A DNA stretch of 14,322 nucleotides from Acholeplasmataceae bacterium (GTDB taxonomy: Bacteria > Bacillota_I > Bacilli_A > Acholeplasmatales > Acholeplasmataceae): assembly GCA_016934175.1 (NCBI GenBank), contig JAFGTI010000032.1:1-14322 (forward strand). The letters run 5' to 3'. A program made the position numbers and the translations under genes. This document shows positions 7,081 through 14,322 of the stretch, piece by piece; the stretch's first letter is position 1; each line of letters starts with the position of its first letter. Under the pieces are notes generated by a model. It saw only the letters and a program-made list of their open reading frames with translations. It did not search any database and was not told the DNA's origin.

Positions 7081-8125
7081 CATATTCCCTCCTTAAATAT
7101 CTTGAGGTTGATAGGCTTAAGATACCCGCATAAGTCATCTTAAATTTAATAGTATCACCTAAGTTATAATCCCCTTCTTGAATTTGAACAATTAAATGAT
7201 CACTACTACATCCTAAAATTCGAATACCCTGTGGTGCAATCAAATTTTCACAATGCACTTCTTGTCTGCCAATACCGATGATTGCTCTTTTCATGATACC
7301 TTCATCAATAAATGCTACTTTATTTCCGAAAGCATCAAATCCAAGTTCACCTTCAGGCATTGAAGGCTTATCTTTAATTTCAATAATTTCAGCATGTAGT
7401 TCAAATACATCATCATACAATGAATTAATTTGCATTCCATATGCTGTCTCGCGACCTAAAACAAATGCTTCACCTATACGTAAGTTATTAATATATTTCG
7501 GTAATTGATGATCAAATGCAAGCTGAAGAGATGACGAATTGCCCCCACTGATCATTGGAATTTCAATATTAAATGTCTTTTCAATATTATCTTTGATTTG
7601 TTCCAATCTTTGATATACGACTTCACTTGGAATTAACCCTCCATAACATGTAAGGTTGGTACCAATACCATAAAGTTCGATATGTTCAAGCTTAAGTATT
7701 TCTCTAACTATTGCAATATAATCTTCTCTATAGTAAATACCTTCTCTTAAATCACCTAAATCAAACATTAAAATAATATGATGCTTTAAATGTTTCTTCA
7801 TCGATGATTCATTTAAAAGAATCACAGTATCTAATTCCGAGTTTAATGAAATATCACAATAACTGACGACATCATCCACTTCACTTTGTTGTGGTATTCT
7901 AAGTAATACTCTAGGTTTATTTGTTTTGATTTGCTTTAAATTTTCAATTTTAGAGTCAGCAAGATATTCTATTTCGGTTTCATTAAGCACATCCACCAAA
8001 CGTTGGTCACCACAAAAAACTTTAGTGACAGCCATCACAGTGATACCCTCTGATGTCAGTTGATTATAAAGAACAAGTAAGTTATGACGATACTTTTTTA
8101 GATTAATATGTAGACTAGGCATCAT
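7067..8125 (-). CDS. orr: Ornithine racemase (PLP-dependent, alanine-racemase-fold)
   Basis: Converts L-ornithine to D-ornithine, the substrate of the aminomutase. The 352 residues show the N-terminal alanine-racemase-type barrel with TVMAVTKVFCGD (PLP Lys35), SGGNSSSLQL as the phosphate-binding loop (near 192-201), LRIGEAFVLG (near 214-223), and a C-terminal beta domain (SSDHLIVQI). It is clearly different from the Alr encoded next to it, lacking the VIKANAYGHG form. Placement directly after the aminomutase genes, as in the ornithine cluster of Clostridium sticklandii, supports the substrate. The ATG at 8125 (AGGTGA 5 bases upstream) overlaps the end of the MutL-type gene by 11 bases; ATG at 8122 is equally usable. 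Function by family and context; substrate not provable from sequence. Confidence 0.88.
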   Translation of the reverse strand: MMPSLHINLKKYRHNLLVLYNQLTSEGITVMAVTKVFCGDQRLVDVLNETEIEYLADSKIENLKQIKTNKPRVLLRIPQQSEVDDVVSYCDISLNSELDTVILLNESSMKKHLKHHIILMFDLGDLREGIYYREDYIAIVREILKLEHIELYGIGTNLTCYGGLIPSEVVYQRLEQIKDNIEKTFNIEIPMISGGNSSSLQLAFDHQLPKYINNLRIGEAFVLGRETAYGMQINSLYDDVFELHAEIIEIKDKPSMPEGELGFDAFGNKVAFIDEGIMKRAIIGIGRQEVHCENLIAPQGIRILGCSSDHLIVQIQEGDYNLGDTIKFKMTYAGILSLSTSRYLRREYDGDL

Positions 8126-9470
8126 TTAAATCACCTTCTATACGAATCGTTTGTTTCAATAAAATCTTTGATTGTTCTGGATATTTATGCGATAACACAC
8201 CAATCGACGCGAAAATATAATCATAATCTCTATATATCTTGACATCTTTACTCGGGATAAGCTTATTATGTCTTTTTTCAAGATAATCTTGAATTATCTT
8301 TTCTGGTTGCTCTACATATAGTAATGCACCACCAGTTAAAAATATCGCTTTAACTAAAGAAGTATCTTTCCCATCGGGTATGACTTTGAACCCATTTGTC
8401 GTAAACACTCTTCTCAAGTCACCAATATGCCTGTCTAGAGCAAGATTAACACAAGTCTTAGTTAATATTTGATTAAGTTTTATACCCGCCTTTGAAATCG
8501 GAATAAACGGTTCTTTCTCGACTAAAAGATCTATATCTTCTTGTTTCATATCCATTATTAACCGAAAATCTTCGGGTCTTAATGTATTTAAAACATGTCT
8601 ACGGTTGATATAAACTCCTAGATCACCTTCAACAGTTCTTTTAAATCTAGGTTCACCATCACTATATTTTTGATAAATGGCTTTTGTTTCACAAACTGAA
8701 TGCACATCAGTTGTTGCTCCACCCACATCCAGTGTAATCACACCGTCAAATAATTCATCAAGCATTAACGTAGCATCCATGACTGCTCCAGGTGTAGGGA
8801 TGATTGATCCATTGACCATTGAAAAGATATGTTGCATCCCTTTAGCATGTACAATATTTTCTTCAAAAGTTTCATATATTGCTTTTCTAAGCGGTAAGAT
8901 ATTAAAATCATCAACTCTAGGATAGACGTTTTCTACAATTCTAATCAAAGAATGATTCATTTTTTTAATGCGTTCGTGATTCGCAATATTTCCTGTATAA
9001 ATGATTGGGATATTTAAGGGAAGAACCATCAAAAGATTTTGATAAGCAATCTCTTTTTCCCCGTAATCTGTCCCTCCAGCAATAATAATGATATTGGGAT
9101 GTATTTTTTTAATTTGATTAATATGCTCAGCTTCCAATAAGTTTGCCGTTATCAAATGAATATTAGCACCTGCATTTAATGCAGCTTCTTTTGCTGCTTT
9201 AGCTGTCATTTCATAAACCAAACCATGAACGGTAATCTTAAGACCACCTGCGGCACTTGAAGATGCAAAAAGTTCATCGTAACTCAATTCTTCCACACCT
9301 AAAGAACCTTTGAGGTCTTCAATGGCATGCTTAAGTCCAATATTCACATCTGATTCAACAGTAGTTTGATGCATGCCTCTACCTAAAAATTCAATCTTTT
9401 CTTTTAAGTTAAATGCATTAACCACGGTTGTCGTTGACCCTATTTCGGCAACTAAACAATCAACTTTCAT
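8115..9470 (-). CDS. MutL-type ATPase, probable reactivase of ornithine aminomutase
   Basis: Belongs to the ASKHA-fold family named after glutamate mutase MutL, unrelated to mismatch-repair MutL. The 451 residues carry two phosphate-binding motifs of this fold, EIGSTTTVV (9-17) and LDVGGATTDVHS (247-258), plus AGGTDYG (131-137) and LTGGALLY in the C-terminal third. Such proteins accompany B12-dependent mutases and are thought to swap damaged cofactor for fresh AdoCbl using ATP. Its place between oraE and orr makes the aminomutase the likely client (inference). The ATG at 9470 starts the conserved region and overlaps oraE by 11 bases; a TTG at 9494 would add eight unconserved residues and has no ribosome binding site. 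The site before 9470 is weak, so coupling to oraE translation is likely. Confidence 0.88.
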   Translation of the reverse strand: MKVDCLVAEIGSTTTVVNAFNLKEKIEFLGRGMHQTTVESDVNIGLKHAIEDLKGSLGVEELSYDELFASSSAAGGLKITVHGLVYEMTAKAAKEAALNAGANIHLITANLLEAEHINQIKKIHPNIIIIAGGTDYGEKEIAYQNLLMVLPLNIPIIYTGNIANHERIKKMNHSLIRIVENVYPRVDDFNILPLRKAIYETFEENIVHAKGMQHIFSMVNGSIIPTPGAVMDATLMLDELFDGVITLDVGGATTDVHSVCETKAIYQKYSDGEPRFKRTVEGDLGVYINRRHVLNTLRPEDFRLIMDMKQEDIDLLVEKEPFIPISKAGIKLNQILTKTCVNLALDRHIGDLRRVFTTNGFKVIPDGKDTSLVKAIFLTGGALLYVEQPEKIIQDYLEKRHNKLIPSKDVKIYRDYDYIFASIGVLSHKYPEQSKILLKQTIRIEGDLNDA

Positions 9471-11652
9471 AGATTTCACGATGTTTTTTAACAATAAAGC
9501 TTGCTACATCCTTCCCGTGTGTTCCTCTGCTAAATCCTTGATCCATACCATATTTTTTAGCCAGTTCAGGTGTCACTTGTGTTCCACCTGCAAGTAAAAT
9601 TAATTTATCTCTTACTCCTTTTTCAATGGCATAATCATTTAATTTTTGCATATTCTTATAATGAATATCATCATGAGATATAATAAGTGAAATCATTACA
9701 CAAACTGCATTTGTTTCAATTGCAGCATCAATAAACTTTTCAATAGGAACGCTCGTTCCTAAATAAACATACTCAATTCCAAATTTTTCAATACCGCCAT
9801 GCTTTATATCTAATATTTCTCTCATCCCTACACTATGTTCATCACTACCGCCTGTACCGGCTACAACTTTAATATCATGCTTTTTGATGTATTCTAAAAT
9901 TTCTTCATCAGGTAATGTTTCTTCCTTTTTAGGTAAAACAAGTGTTGTCATGTCAATATCAAAATTAACAGCACCTTTAATTTGAATTCTAGTCCCTTCG
10001 CTCGGATGCAGAACTTCTCTATGAATCACTTCAACACCCGATAAATTCATCTGTTGGCCTGCAACTAATGCTGCAGCTTCAGCAGTTAAAGCATCTGTTG
10101 GAAAAAATAAATCAACAGTAACGATTCCATCTCCTAACCATTGAACCTCTGGTTTAAGCATTGATGTTGATCGATATTTTTCATTTTCATCTAATCTTAA
10201 ATTTACATTATCTTCCTCATCTAATTCATCAATATATTGAATCAAATCAGGATTTTCAAAAGTTGATCCATTAATTAATGATGCAGGATTTTCAAAAATA
10301 CCATATTGAGAGATATTGTTGTATCCGTAATGTGCTGTAACAGGCGCCATATATTTTTGATGCCGTTGAATCACTGTATCAGATCCAATGCCTCCGGCAA
10401 TTTTACGAGCAATACCATCACCAGAACGTTCAGGATATTTCCCACTATCGACAAACATACCCGCTTCAACAGCTTTAAAATAACCTCCCATTTCAACAAT
10501 TTCTTCCATCATTAAAATAGCGCGTTCTTGAATCTCTCTTTTTGTTTCCATGAGATATCCATCTTTTTTGAATTCAAGCATACCCAAAAGATCATCCATC
10601 CCCATCATCGCTTGTTTAGCAGTATCTAAAGCCTCAATATTATAGACATGCCAAGGTACATTACGACCTTCATCAGGTGTAATCGTTGATTGAATGTCTG
10701 CTGATGTTAATCTTGAGATTAATAAGTTGAGGACGTGAGTAACTGTCGCTTCACGTGTTGATGAATCCATATATTTCGTGTTCATTTGAGCACGCATTTT
10801 ATAATTAGAAAAAAACTCACGAAGTGCAATCGCATAAGGTAGATTGAGTTTTAAATCTGGACTTGGTGGAGCTGCAGGTGGCACAGTAGACAAACAAATC
10901 AAATCAGGTGCAATTCCTGCTTTTTCACTCATTCTACTATTTATCGCGTGTTGCACCAAAAGTTCAGGCATAACCTTCCATGCATCTCTAGCAGTTGCAT
11001 TTGCATTATGTGCACCATCAATTTGTGCTATACCGCCATAAGCCATAATCTTTTTACTTTCAGCAGCATCAACAAAACTTCTTATCATATTAATATTACG
11101 ATATAAAACATTATATTGAGGATCTTGGTGGGCTCCATTAACGCCTTCTTCAGTAAACATTACAGCAATTTCAGGACCTGCTACACCCGATACATAAGAA
11201 TGATAATTAATAGGTCTTCCAACTTCATCTTCAATCAAATCAAGTGCTTTTCGTTGTGCTCTAACTTGTTTTCTAGTAATCGGGACACCACCAATACCTT
11301 GTGGTGTTCCTTCTAAAAGTCCATCCATATGGGATTGACCAGCAGTTCTAATCACCATGATATGATCTGCGCCATGGTATGCAGCCATCCGCATTCTTCT
11401 AATATCATCTTCAAATCTTCCAGATGCAATTTCAGTTGTAATAGTTGAATCCGGTTGTGGATCAATACCATTTAAATTTCTTGCACTAGGAAGTGGAATA
11501 TAGTTTTTTAACGATGGACTTGCTTGAATATAATGGAAAGGTCCTAAATCAAGAGGTCCTTTATCTCTCCATATCCATCCTCTTCTTCTTGGTCTATAAT
11601 TTTCTAAATCTTTAAGTAGATTTCTAATATCAAGTTTTTCATTTGGTTTCAT
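9460..11652 (-). CDS. oraE: D-ornithine 4,5-aminomutase, large (E) subunit
   Basis: With OraS it moves the terminal amino group of D-ornithine to C4, giving (2R,4S)-2,4-diaminopentanoate, using PLP and adenosylcobalamin. The 730-residue protein begins MKPNEKLDIRNLL and soon shows YRPRRRGW-W, as in known OraE; GGAGG is 9 bases upstream. A frame reaching back to 11694 overlaps oraS and adds 14 unconserved residues. The first two thirds form the PLP-binding barrel; the last part is the B12 Rossmann domain. In the latter, S-D-E-H606-S-V-G supplies the cobalt-ligating His, and Lys617, eleven residues later, corresponds to the Lys that holds PLP in the resting enzyme (the same 11-residue spacing as His618/Lys629 in the Clostridium sticklandii enzyme). 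LLAGGT near 686-691 is the GG motif. It overlaps both neighbours. Confidence 0.95.
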   Translation of the reverse strand: MKPNEKLDIRNLLKDLENYRPRRRGWIWRDKGPLDLGPFHYIQASPSLKNYIPLPSARNLNGIDPQPDSTITTEIASGRFEDDIRRMRMAAYHGADHIMVIRTAGQSHMDGLLEGTPQGIGGVPITRKQVRAQRKALDLIEDEVGRPINYHSYVSGVAGPEIAVMFTEEGVNGAHQDPQYNVLYRNINMIRSFVDAAESKKIMAYGGIAQIDGAHNANATARDAWKVMPELLVQHAINSRMSEKAGIAPDLICLSTVPPAAPPSPDLKLNLPYAIALREFFSNYKMRAQMNTKYMDSSTREATVTHVLNLLISRLTSADIQSTITPDEGRNVPWHVYNIEALDTAKQAMMGMDDLLGMLEFKKDGYLMETKREIQERAILMMEEIVEMGGYFKAVEAGMFVDSGKYPERSGDGIARKIAGGIGSDTVIQRHQKYMAPVTAHYGYNNISQYGIFENPASLINGSTFENPDLIQYIDELDEEDNVNLRLDENEKYRSTSMLKPEVQWLGDGIVTVDLFFPTDALTAEAAALVAGQQMNLSGVEVIHREVLHPSEGTRIQIKGAVNFDIDMTTLVLPKKEETLPDEEILEYIKKHDIKVVAGTGGSDEHSVGMREILDIKHGGIEKFGIEYVYLGTSVPIEKFIDAAIETNAVCVMISLIISHDDIHYKNMQKLNDYAIEKGVRDKLILLAGGTQVTPELAKKYGMDQGFSRGTHGKDVASFIVKKHREIYES

Positions 11653-12007
11653 GTCTAAAAACCTCCACCATCTGATCAATAAATGAGCCTTCAAGTAATT
11701 TTAGTCCAGCTTCTCTTATTGATAACTTATGTTGTTTGCAAAACAAATAAACAACTTGACCTGCGCCAAATTGAAGTAGATTATGCTCATTCAATCTATC
11801 AGTAATCGCTTTAGCTTCTAAACTTGAAAATCCCATACGCAAAAGCACACTGCGTTCAATAGCAGGTGAAGTATAATCATAGGCTAACTTCATCAAAGGG
11901 TCAACAATTTGATCGGTTAATTCAAAGAAATAGGTTTTCAATTGTTCATCACTAAAAGAATCTAAATGCTTTCTTCTTTCCTTAAAATCATCATTTCTTG
12001 CTTTCAT
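11639..12007 (-). CDS. oraS: D-ornithine 4,5-aminomutase, small (S) subunit
   Basis: Small partner of OraE, required for aminomutase activity; it carries no cofactor itself. The 122 residues match the size of known OraS (about 120), with the helical block from YTSPAIERSVLLRMGFSS through ITDRLNEHNLLQFGAGQVV and the terminal LSIREAGLKLLEG region characteristic of the family. GGAGG lies 6 bases before the ATG. It overlaps the end of ortB by 17 bases and the start of oraE by 14, so the two subunits are probably made in a coupled way, fitting a stoichiometric complex. Confidence 0.93.
   Translation of the reverse strand: MKARNDDFKERRKHLDSFSDEQLKTYFFELTDQIVDPLMKLAYDYTSPAIERSVLLRMGFSSLEAKAITDRLNEHNLLQFGAGQVVYLFCKQHKLSIREAGLKLLEGSFIDQMVEVFRHETK
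11662..11666 (-). promoter_or_regulatory. Ribosome binding site deciding the oraE start
   Basis: GGAGG on the - strand, 9 bases before the ATG at 11652 and inside the 3' end of oraS. It supports the 730-residue OraE. Confidence 0.65.
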
Positions 12008-13394
12008 TTTGATCCTCCATTAAAAGTTTAATCTGTTCAACAGTTGTATTTAATTCACTAGACAAATATTCATAATCTTGATCTGATAAATCAGTATCTT
12101 TATAATGCTTCAAATAAGATGCTCTAAGTTGATCCATAGGAAGTTCTTTATGTCTAAGTAATGCTCCTGATGCTGGAAATATAATATTTTTACCAGGTTT
12201 TTCTACGAGTGGATCTCCAAGCTTAATGGACACTCCTCGATCCATAGCAAACGAAACTTGGGCTTGCATATGTTTTCCAGCTCCTGTATATTCACTTTCT
12301 TGAACAACAATGATTTCATCTTCTTTCATTGATTGAGCAAGGCTAAATGCTGCAGCTAAACTAATATTACCTGCAGGTCCACGTTCTAGTCCTTCTAGGA
12401 TTGCAAGTGCCTCAGTAATAAAGAAGACACTTCCTTGATTAACTAATACATATTGATCCATATATCTAAGCGGTCTTGCAGCACTTCTTGGAACATCACT
12501 TCGGTCTGGAAATGTCGCAAAAGGAATTCCGAACCCGGTATGTCCTGTAGTAAATGACTTTTGATTAAAATCATGATCGCTTGCCATGTGAAGTCCAGTT
12601 AAATCCACACTAGCAGCGACAACTCTTGTCTCTATAGCATTTGCTTTTCTAAGACCTCTAGCAGTTCCCGTTAAATTACCACCACCGGCATTAGTACATA
12701 TAACCATTTCTGGAAATTTTTGTTCACGCTTCATCATTTCTGTTGCTATTTCATAACCCAGTGTTTCAATACCCATAATGCCATAAGGTGAATAAAGAGA
12801 AGCATTAAAATATTTTGTTTCTTCTAATAATTTTAAAAATTCATAAAAGAGTTCAGGTCCAACAGACAATTGAATCACCTCTGCACCATATGCTTCACAT
12901 GCTCTAGCTTTTTCAATAATTTCTGGTTGCCCTGTCCCATTTGAATCATAACATTCTTGAACGATAATGCATTTAAGTCCTGCTCTAGCTGCAAGTGCAG
13001 CAACAGCAGCACCATAGTTCCCACTAGTTGCAGCAATAACGCCCTTATAGCCCAATTTTTTAGCTTGATGAATACTCATAGCTGCACGTCTAGCTTTAAA
13101 GGATCCACTGATATTAGCTGCTTCATCTTTAAGAAAAATACGTGCTCCATATCCGGGAGGTGCAAACTTTTTTGCATAGAGTGATAATCTTTTCAATTCA
13201 ACTAAAGGTGTGTTCCCCACATTGTTTTCAAGTTGAATCTTTCTCACATCTGAAAATTTATATCCAGAATCTTTCATCATTTTTTCGTAGTCAAACCCAA
13301 TACCACTTGATTCGTATTGGTCATAATCCATCTTCAATGCTTCTTTCATAATGATAGATTTTCTTGCGATAACATCTTGATAGGAGTTACTCAT
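11991..13394 (-). CDS. ortB: 2-amino-4-oxopentanoate thiolase, PLP (B) subunit
   Basis: With OrtA it cleaves 2-amino-4-oxopentanoate with CoA into acetyl-CoA and D-alanine, the step linking ornithine to central metabolism. The 467 residues belong to the threonine-synthase/tryptophan-synthase-beta fold: NVGNTPLVEL at 58-67, KDEAANISGSFKARRA with PLP Lys100, SGNYGAAV at 124-131, and the Gly-rich phosphate loop NAGGGNLTG at 235-243. Without the neighbours it might be misread as a threonine synthase or diaminopropionate lyase relative. GGAGG stands 8 bases before the ATG. It overlaps ortA by 8 bases and oraS by 17. Confidence 0.93.
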   Translation of the reverse strand: MSNSYQDVIARKSIIMKEALKMDYDQYESSGIGFDYEKMMKDSGYKFSDVRKIQLENNVGNTPLVELKRLSLYAKKFAPPGYGARIFLKDEAANISGSFKARRAAMSIHQAKKLGYKGVIAATSGNYGAAVAALAARAGLKCIIVQECYDSNGTGQPEIIEKARACEAYGAEVIQLSVGPELFYEFLKLLEETKYFNASLYSPYGIMGIETLGYEIATEMMKREQKFPEMVICTNAGGGNLTGTARGLRKANAIETRVVAASVDLTGLHMASDHDFNQKSFTTGHTGFGIPFATFPDRSDVPRSAARPLRYMDQYVLVNQGSVFFITEALAILEGLERGPAGNISLAAAFSLAQSMKEDEIIVVQESEYTGAGKHMQAQVSFAMDRGVSIKLGDPLVEKPGKNIIFPASGALLRHKELPMDQLRASYLKHYKDTDLSDQDYEYLSSELNTTVEQIKLLMEDQNESKK

Positions 13395-13689
13395 TATCTA
13401 AGTCCTCCGTTTCTTTCAAAATAATTTCTTTAATATCTTCAAGCGTTTGAACAAAATGACCAAAACTATGCGAAAAATATGGCTCCTCAAAAATGAGTAT
13501 GCCAGTTTCGATTCGTTTGCTTGCAGTCATAATTTCAACATGATCCCCAATTTCTGCATCATGTAATAATTTTCCTTTAACACGCATTTCAAAGGGAACA
13601 TCCTTGGTGTCAACAGGCAAATTTGATGCTCTGTTTTCTCTAGATAGGATATTCTTATAAATTTGTACAAATGTATGTTTTTTAATCAT
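13387..13689 (-). CDS. ortA: 2-amino-4-oxopentanoate thiolase, small (A) subunit
   Basis: First gene of the long operon, encoding the small partner of OrtB. The 100-residue protein is of the expected size and has the basic N-terminus, a central KGKLLHDAEIGDHVEIMTASKR segment (beta-type) and a GILIFEEPYFSHSFG region typical of OrtA; no catalytic residue can be assigned. GAGAGG is 8 bases upstream of the ATG. Directly upstream lie the candidate promoter and cre site; downstream it overlaps ortB by 8 bases. Recognition depends partly on its position before ortB. Confidence 0.9.
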   Translation of the reverse strand: MIKKHTFVQIYKNILSRENRASNLPVDTKDVPFEMRVKGKLLHDAEIGDHVEIMTASKRIETGILIFEEPYFSHSFGHFVQTLEDIKEIILKETEDLDNE

Positions 13690-13728
13690 TAATTTAACCT
13701 CTCATTCATAGAAAAAAAGATAACTAAT

Positions 13729-13743
13729 TTGAAAGCGCTTACC
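13729..13743. promoter_or_regulatory. Catabolite-responsive element (cre), putative CcpA site
   Basis: TTGAAAGCGCTTACC agrees with the Gram-positive cre consensus WTGNAARCGNWWWCA at 14 of 15 positions; only the last base differs. It overlaps the expected transcription start of the ortA promoter, the position at which CcpA represses. It predicts that arginine fermentation is turned down when preferred sugars are available. Confidence 0.75.
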
Positions 13744-13770
13744 CTATAAATATGATACCATTTTTGGCAA
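13743..13770 (-). promoter_or_regulatory. Candidate promoter of the ortA-arcC operon
   Basis: On the - strand TTGCCA (13765-13770, 5 of 6 to the sigma-A -35) and TATAGG (13743-13748, 4 of 6 to the -10) are 16 bases apart, putting the start near 13735 inside the cre site. A second possibility just upstream is TTGAAA (13794-13799) with TACAAT (13773-13778), each 5 of 6, but with a short 15-base spacer. It is the only sizeable gene-free stretch before this ten-gene run, so a promoter is expected here. Confidence 0.55.
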
Positions 13771-13800
13771 TTATTGTATAGTCATTTCAATTGTTTCAAG

Positions 13801-13827
13801 AAAAAAAGGAAATCCTTATAGATTTCC
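13801..13827 (-). terminator. Rho-independent terminator after ord
   Basis: On the - strand GGAAATC and GATTTCC form a perfect 7-bp stem with a 6-base loop, followed by seven T (13807 down to 13801). It begins at the last base of the ord stop codon, so the ord transcript should end or be reduced here and ortA should be served by its own promoter. Confidence 0.8.
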
Positions 13828-14322
13828 TATTCATCATACTTTTCAATCATATCACGCATATCCCCAAGAATAGCTCTTGGTACTGGTAAATCAATCATTG
13901 TCTTCAATCCTGGTCTTGCATTAATAACATGTGGAATCATATTTACGCACATTGCAATTGTTCCAATACCACCTTGTATTTCAGGTTTAATTGACATATT
14001 TATATTTGGAATACCTTTGATATTAATATAATCGCCGGTTTGAACTCCAGCCATTTCTGGTTCGATTTGTTGTGGGTGAATCATATCAATAAATACATCA
14101 CCATTCACTAAACCTTGACCTGTCATATTAATTCCAGCCAGATGACCTGAAAGAGCTTCCCCATATTTACTTTGACGATCAATATCAGTGATAATAGGTT
14201 CCATTTGCTGATTGAATTCATCTAGTTTAACACCAAGAGCATCAGAAATCATATAAACACTTTCTTTAAAACCAACATGACCTGCTAGTTTGTGATCCAT
14301 TAAACGTTTATGATATTCACCA
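13827..14322 (-). CDS. ord: 2,4-diaminopentanoate dehydrogenase, C-terminal part (cut by window edge)
   Basis: Oxidatively deaminates 2,4-diaminopentanoate to 2-amino-4-oxopentanoate and ammonia with NAD(P)+, between the aminomutase and the thiolase. Only the last 164 residues or so are in the window: the frame remains open through its right edge (GEYHKRL precedes the Met at 14300), so that Met is internal and roughly half of a ~340-residue protein is missing. What is visible resembles the C-terminal domain of the dihydrodipicolinate-reductase-like Ord family: LAGHVGFKES, the HLAGINMTGQG region, GGIGTIAMCVNMIPHVINARPG and the closing MIDLPVPRAILGD motif. The NAD-binding N-terminus is not visible. 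In Clostridium sticklandii ord also precedes ortA; here a terminator and a promoter separate the two. Confidence 0.88.
   Translation of the reverse strand, partial: GEYHKRLMDHKLAGHVGFKESVYMISDALGVKLDEFNQQMEPIITDIDRQSKYGEALSGHLAGINMTGQGLVNGDVFIDMIHPQQIEPEMAGVQTGDYINIKGIPNINMSIKPEIQGGIGTIAMCVNMIPHVINARPGLKTMIDLPVPRAILGDMRDMIEKYDE

Noticed and set aside
9471..9494. TTG start extending the MutL-type protein by eight residues
   Set aside because: No ribosome binding site and the added residues precede the conserved nucleotide-binding strand; ATG at 9470 is more likely.
11991..13394. Threonine synthase
   Set aside because: The fold is shared, but pairing with ortA and position next to oraS/oraE identify OrtB.
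13690..13800. ArgR operator (ARG box) or sigma-54 promoter before ortA
   Set aside because: No 18-base ARG-box dyad and no GG-N10-GC element could be matched; only the sigma-A-like elements and the cre site stand up.
13690..13826. Cobalamin riboswitch upstream of the B12-dependent operon
   Set aside because: The leader is only about 45 bases from the expected transcription start to ortA, far too short for a B12 riboswitch, and no B12-box-like sequence is present.
1..14322. Mobile elements, CRISPR arrays, tRNA or rRNA genes
   Set aside because: No transposase, long terminal repeats, regularly spaced repeats or tRNA cloverleaf could be seen; the window is almost fully explained by protein genes.

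Overview
The window is AT-rich, low-GC Firmicutes/Tenericutes-type DNA with strong AGGAGG-like ribosome binding sites and the standard code: TGA ends oraS, oraE, ortB and the B12-binding gene, and Trp is TGG. No ribosomal or other phylogenetic marker is present. A wall-less Acholeplasma/Izemoplasma-like lineage, or a low-GC Bacilli/Erysipelotrichia/Clostridia relative, would all fit; this placement is a guess from composition and gene content.

Layout. (1) Positions 1-573, + strand: 3' part of a tocopherol-cyclase-like protein gene. (2) 574-630: a bidirectional terminator between convergent genes. (3) 631-2657, - strand: a two-gene unit made of a B12-binding protein with the residues of CarH-type photoreceptors, followed with a 4-base overlap by a diguanylate cyclase. 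(4) 2783-2840: rho-independent terminator of the large operon. (5) 2846-13689, - strand: ten tightly packed genes, in transcription order ortA, ortB, oraS, oraE, a MutL-type reactivase, orr, alr, arcA, arcB, arcC. (6) 13690-13826: promoter region with a near-perfect catabolite-responsive element, and the terminator of the gene upstream. (7) 13827-14322, - strand: C-terminal part of ord, cut by the window edge.

The large operon encodes a nearly complete arginine fermentation. ArcA turns arginine into citrulline and ammonia. ArcB makes ornithine and carbamoyl phosphate, and ArcC harvests ATP from the latter. Orr converts L- to D-ornithine. OraS/OraE (AdoCbl and PLP dependent, probably maintained by the MutL-type ATPase) make 2,4-diaminopentanoate. 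Ord oxidises it to 2-amino-4-oxopentanoate, and OrtA/OrtB split that with CoA into acetyl-CoA and D-alanine. The alanine racemase in the operon would return the D-alanine to the L-pool. No transporter, ArgR-type regulator or acetate kinase gene is visible here.

The least ordinary part is the small unit beside the operon: a CarH-like B12 domain without the MerR DNA-binding domain, coupled to a GGDEF enzyme and lying next to a B12-dependent catabolic pathway. It suggests a light- or adenosylcobalamin-responsive c-di-GMP module. Several genes appear to start downstream of the longest possible reading frame; the starts given here follow ribosome binding sites and family N-termini.
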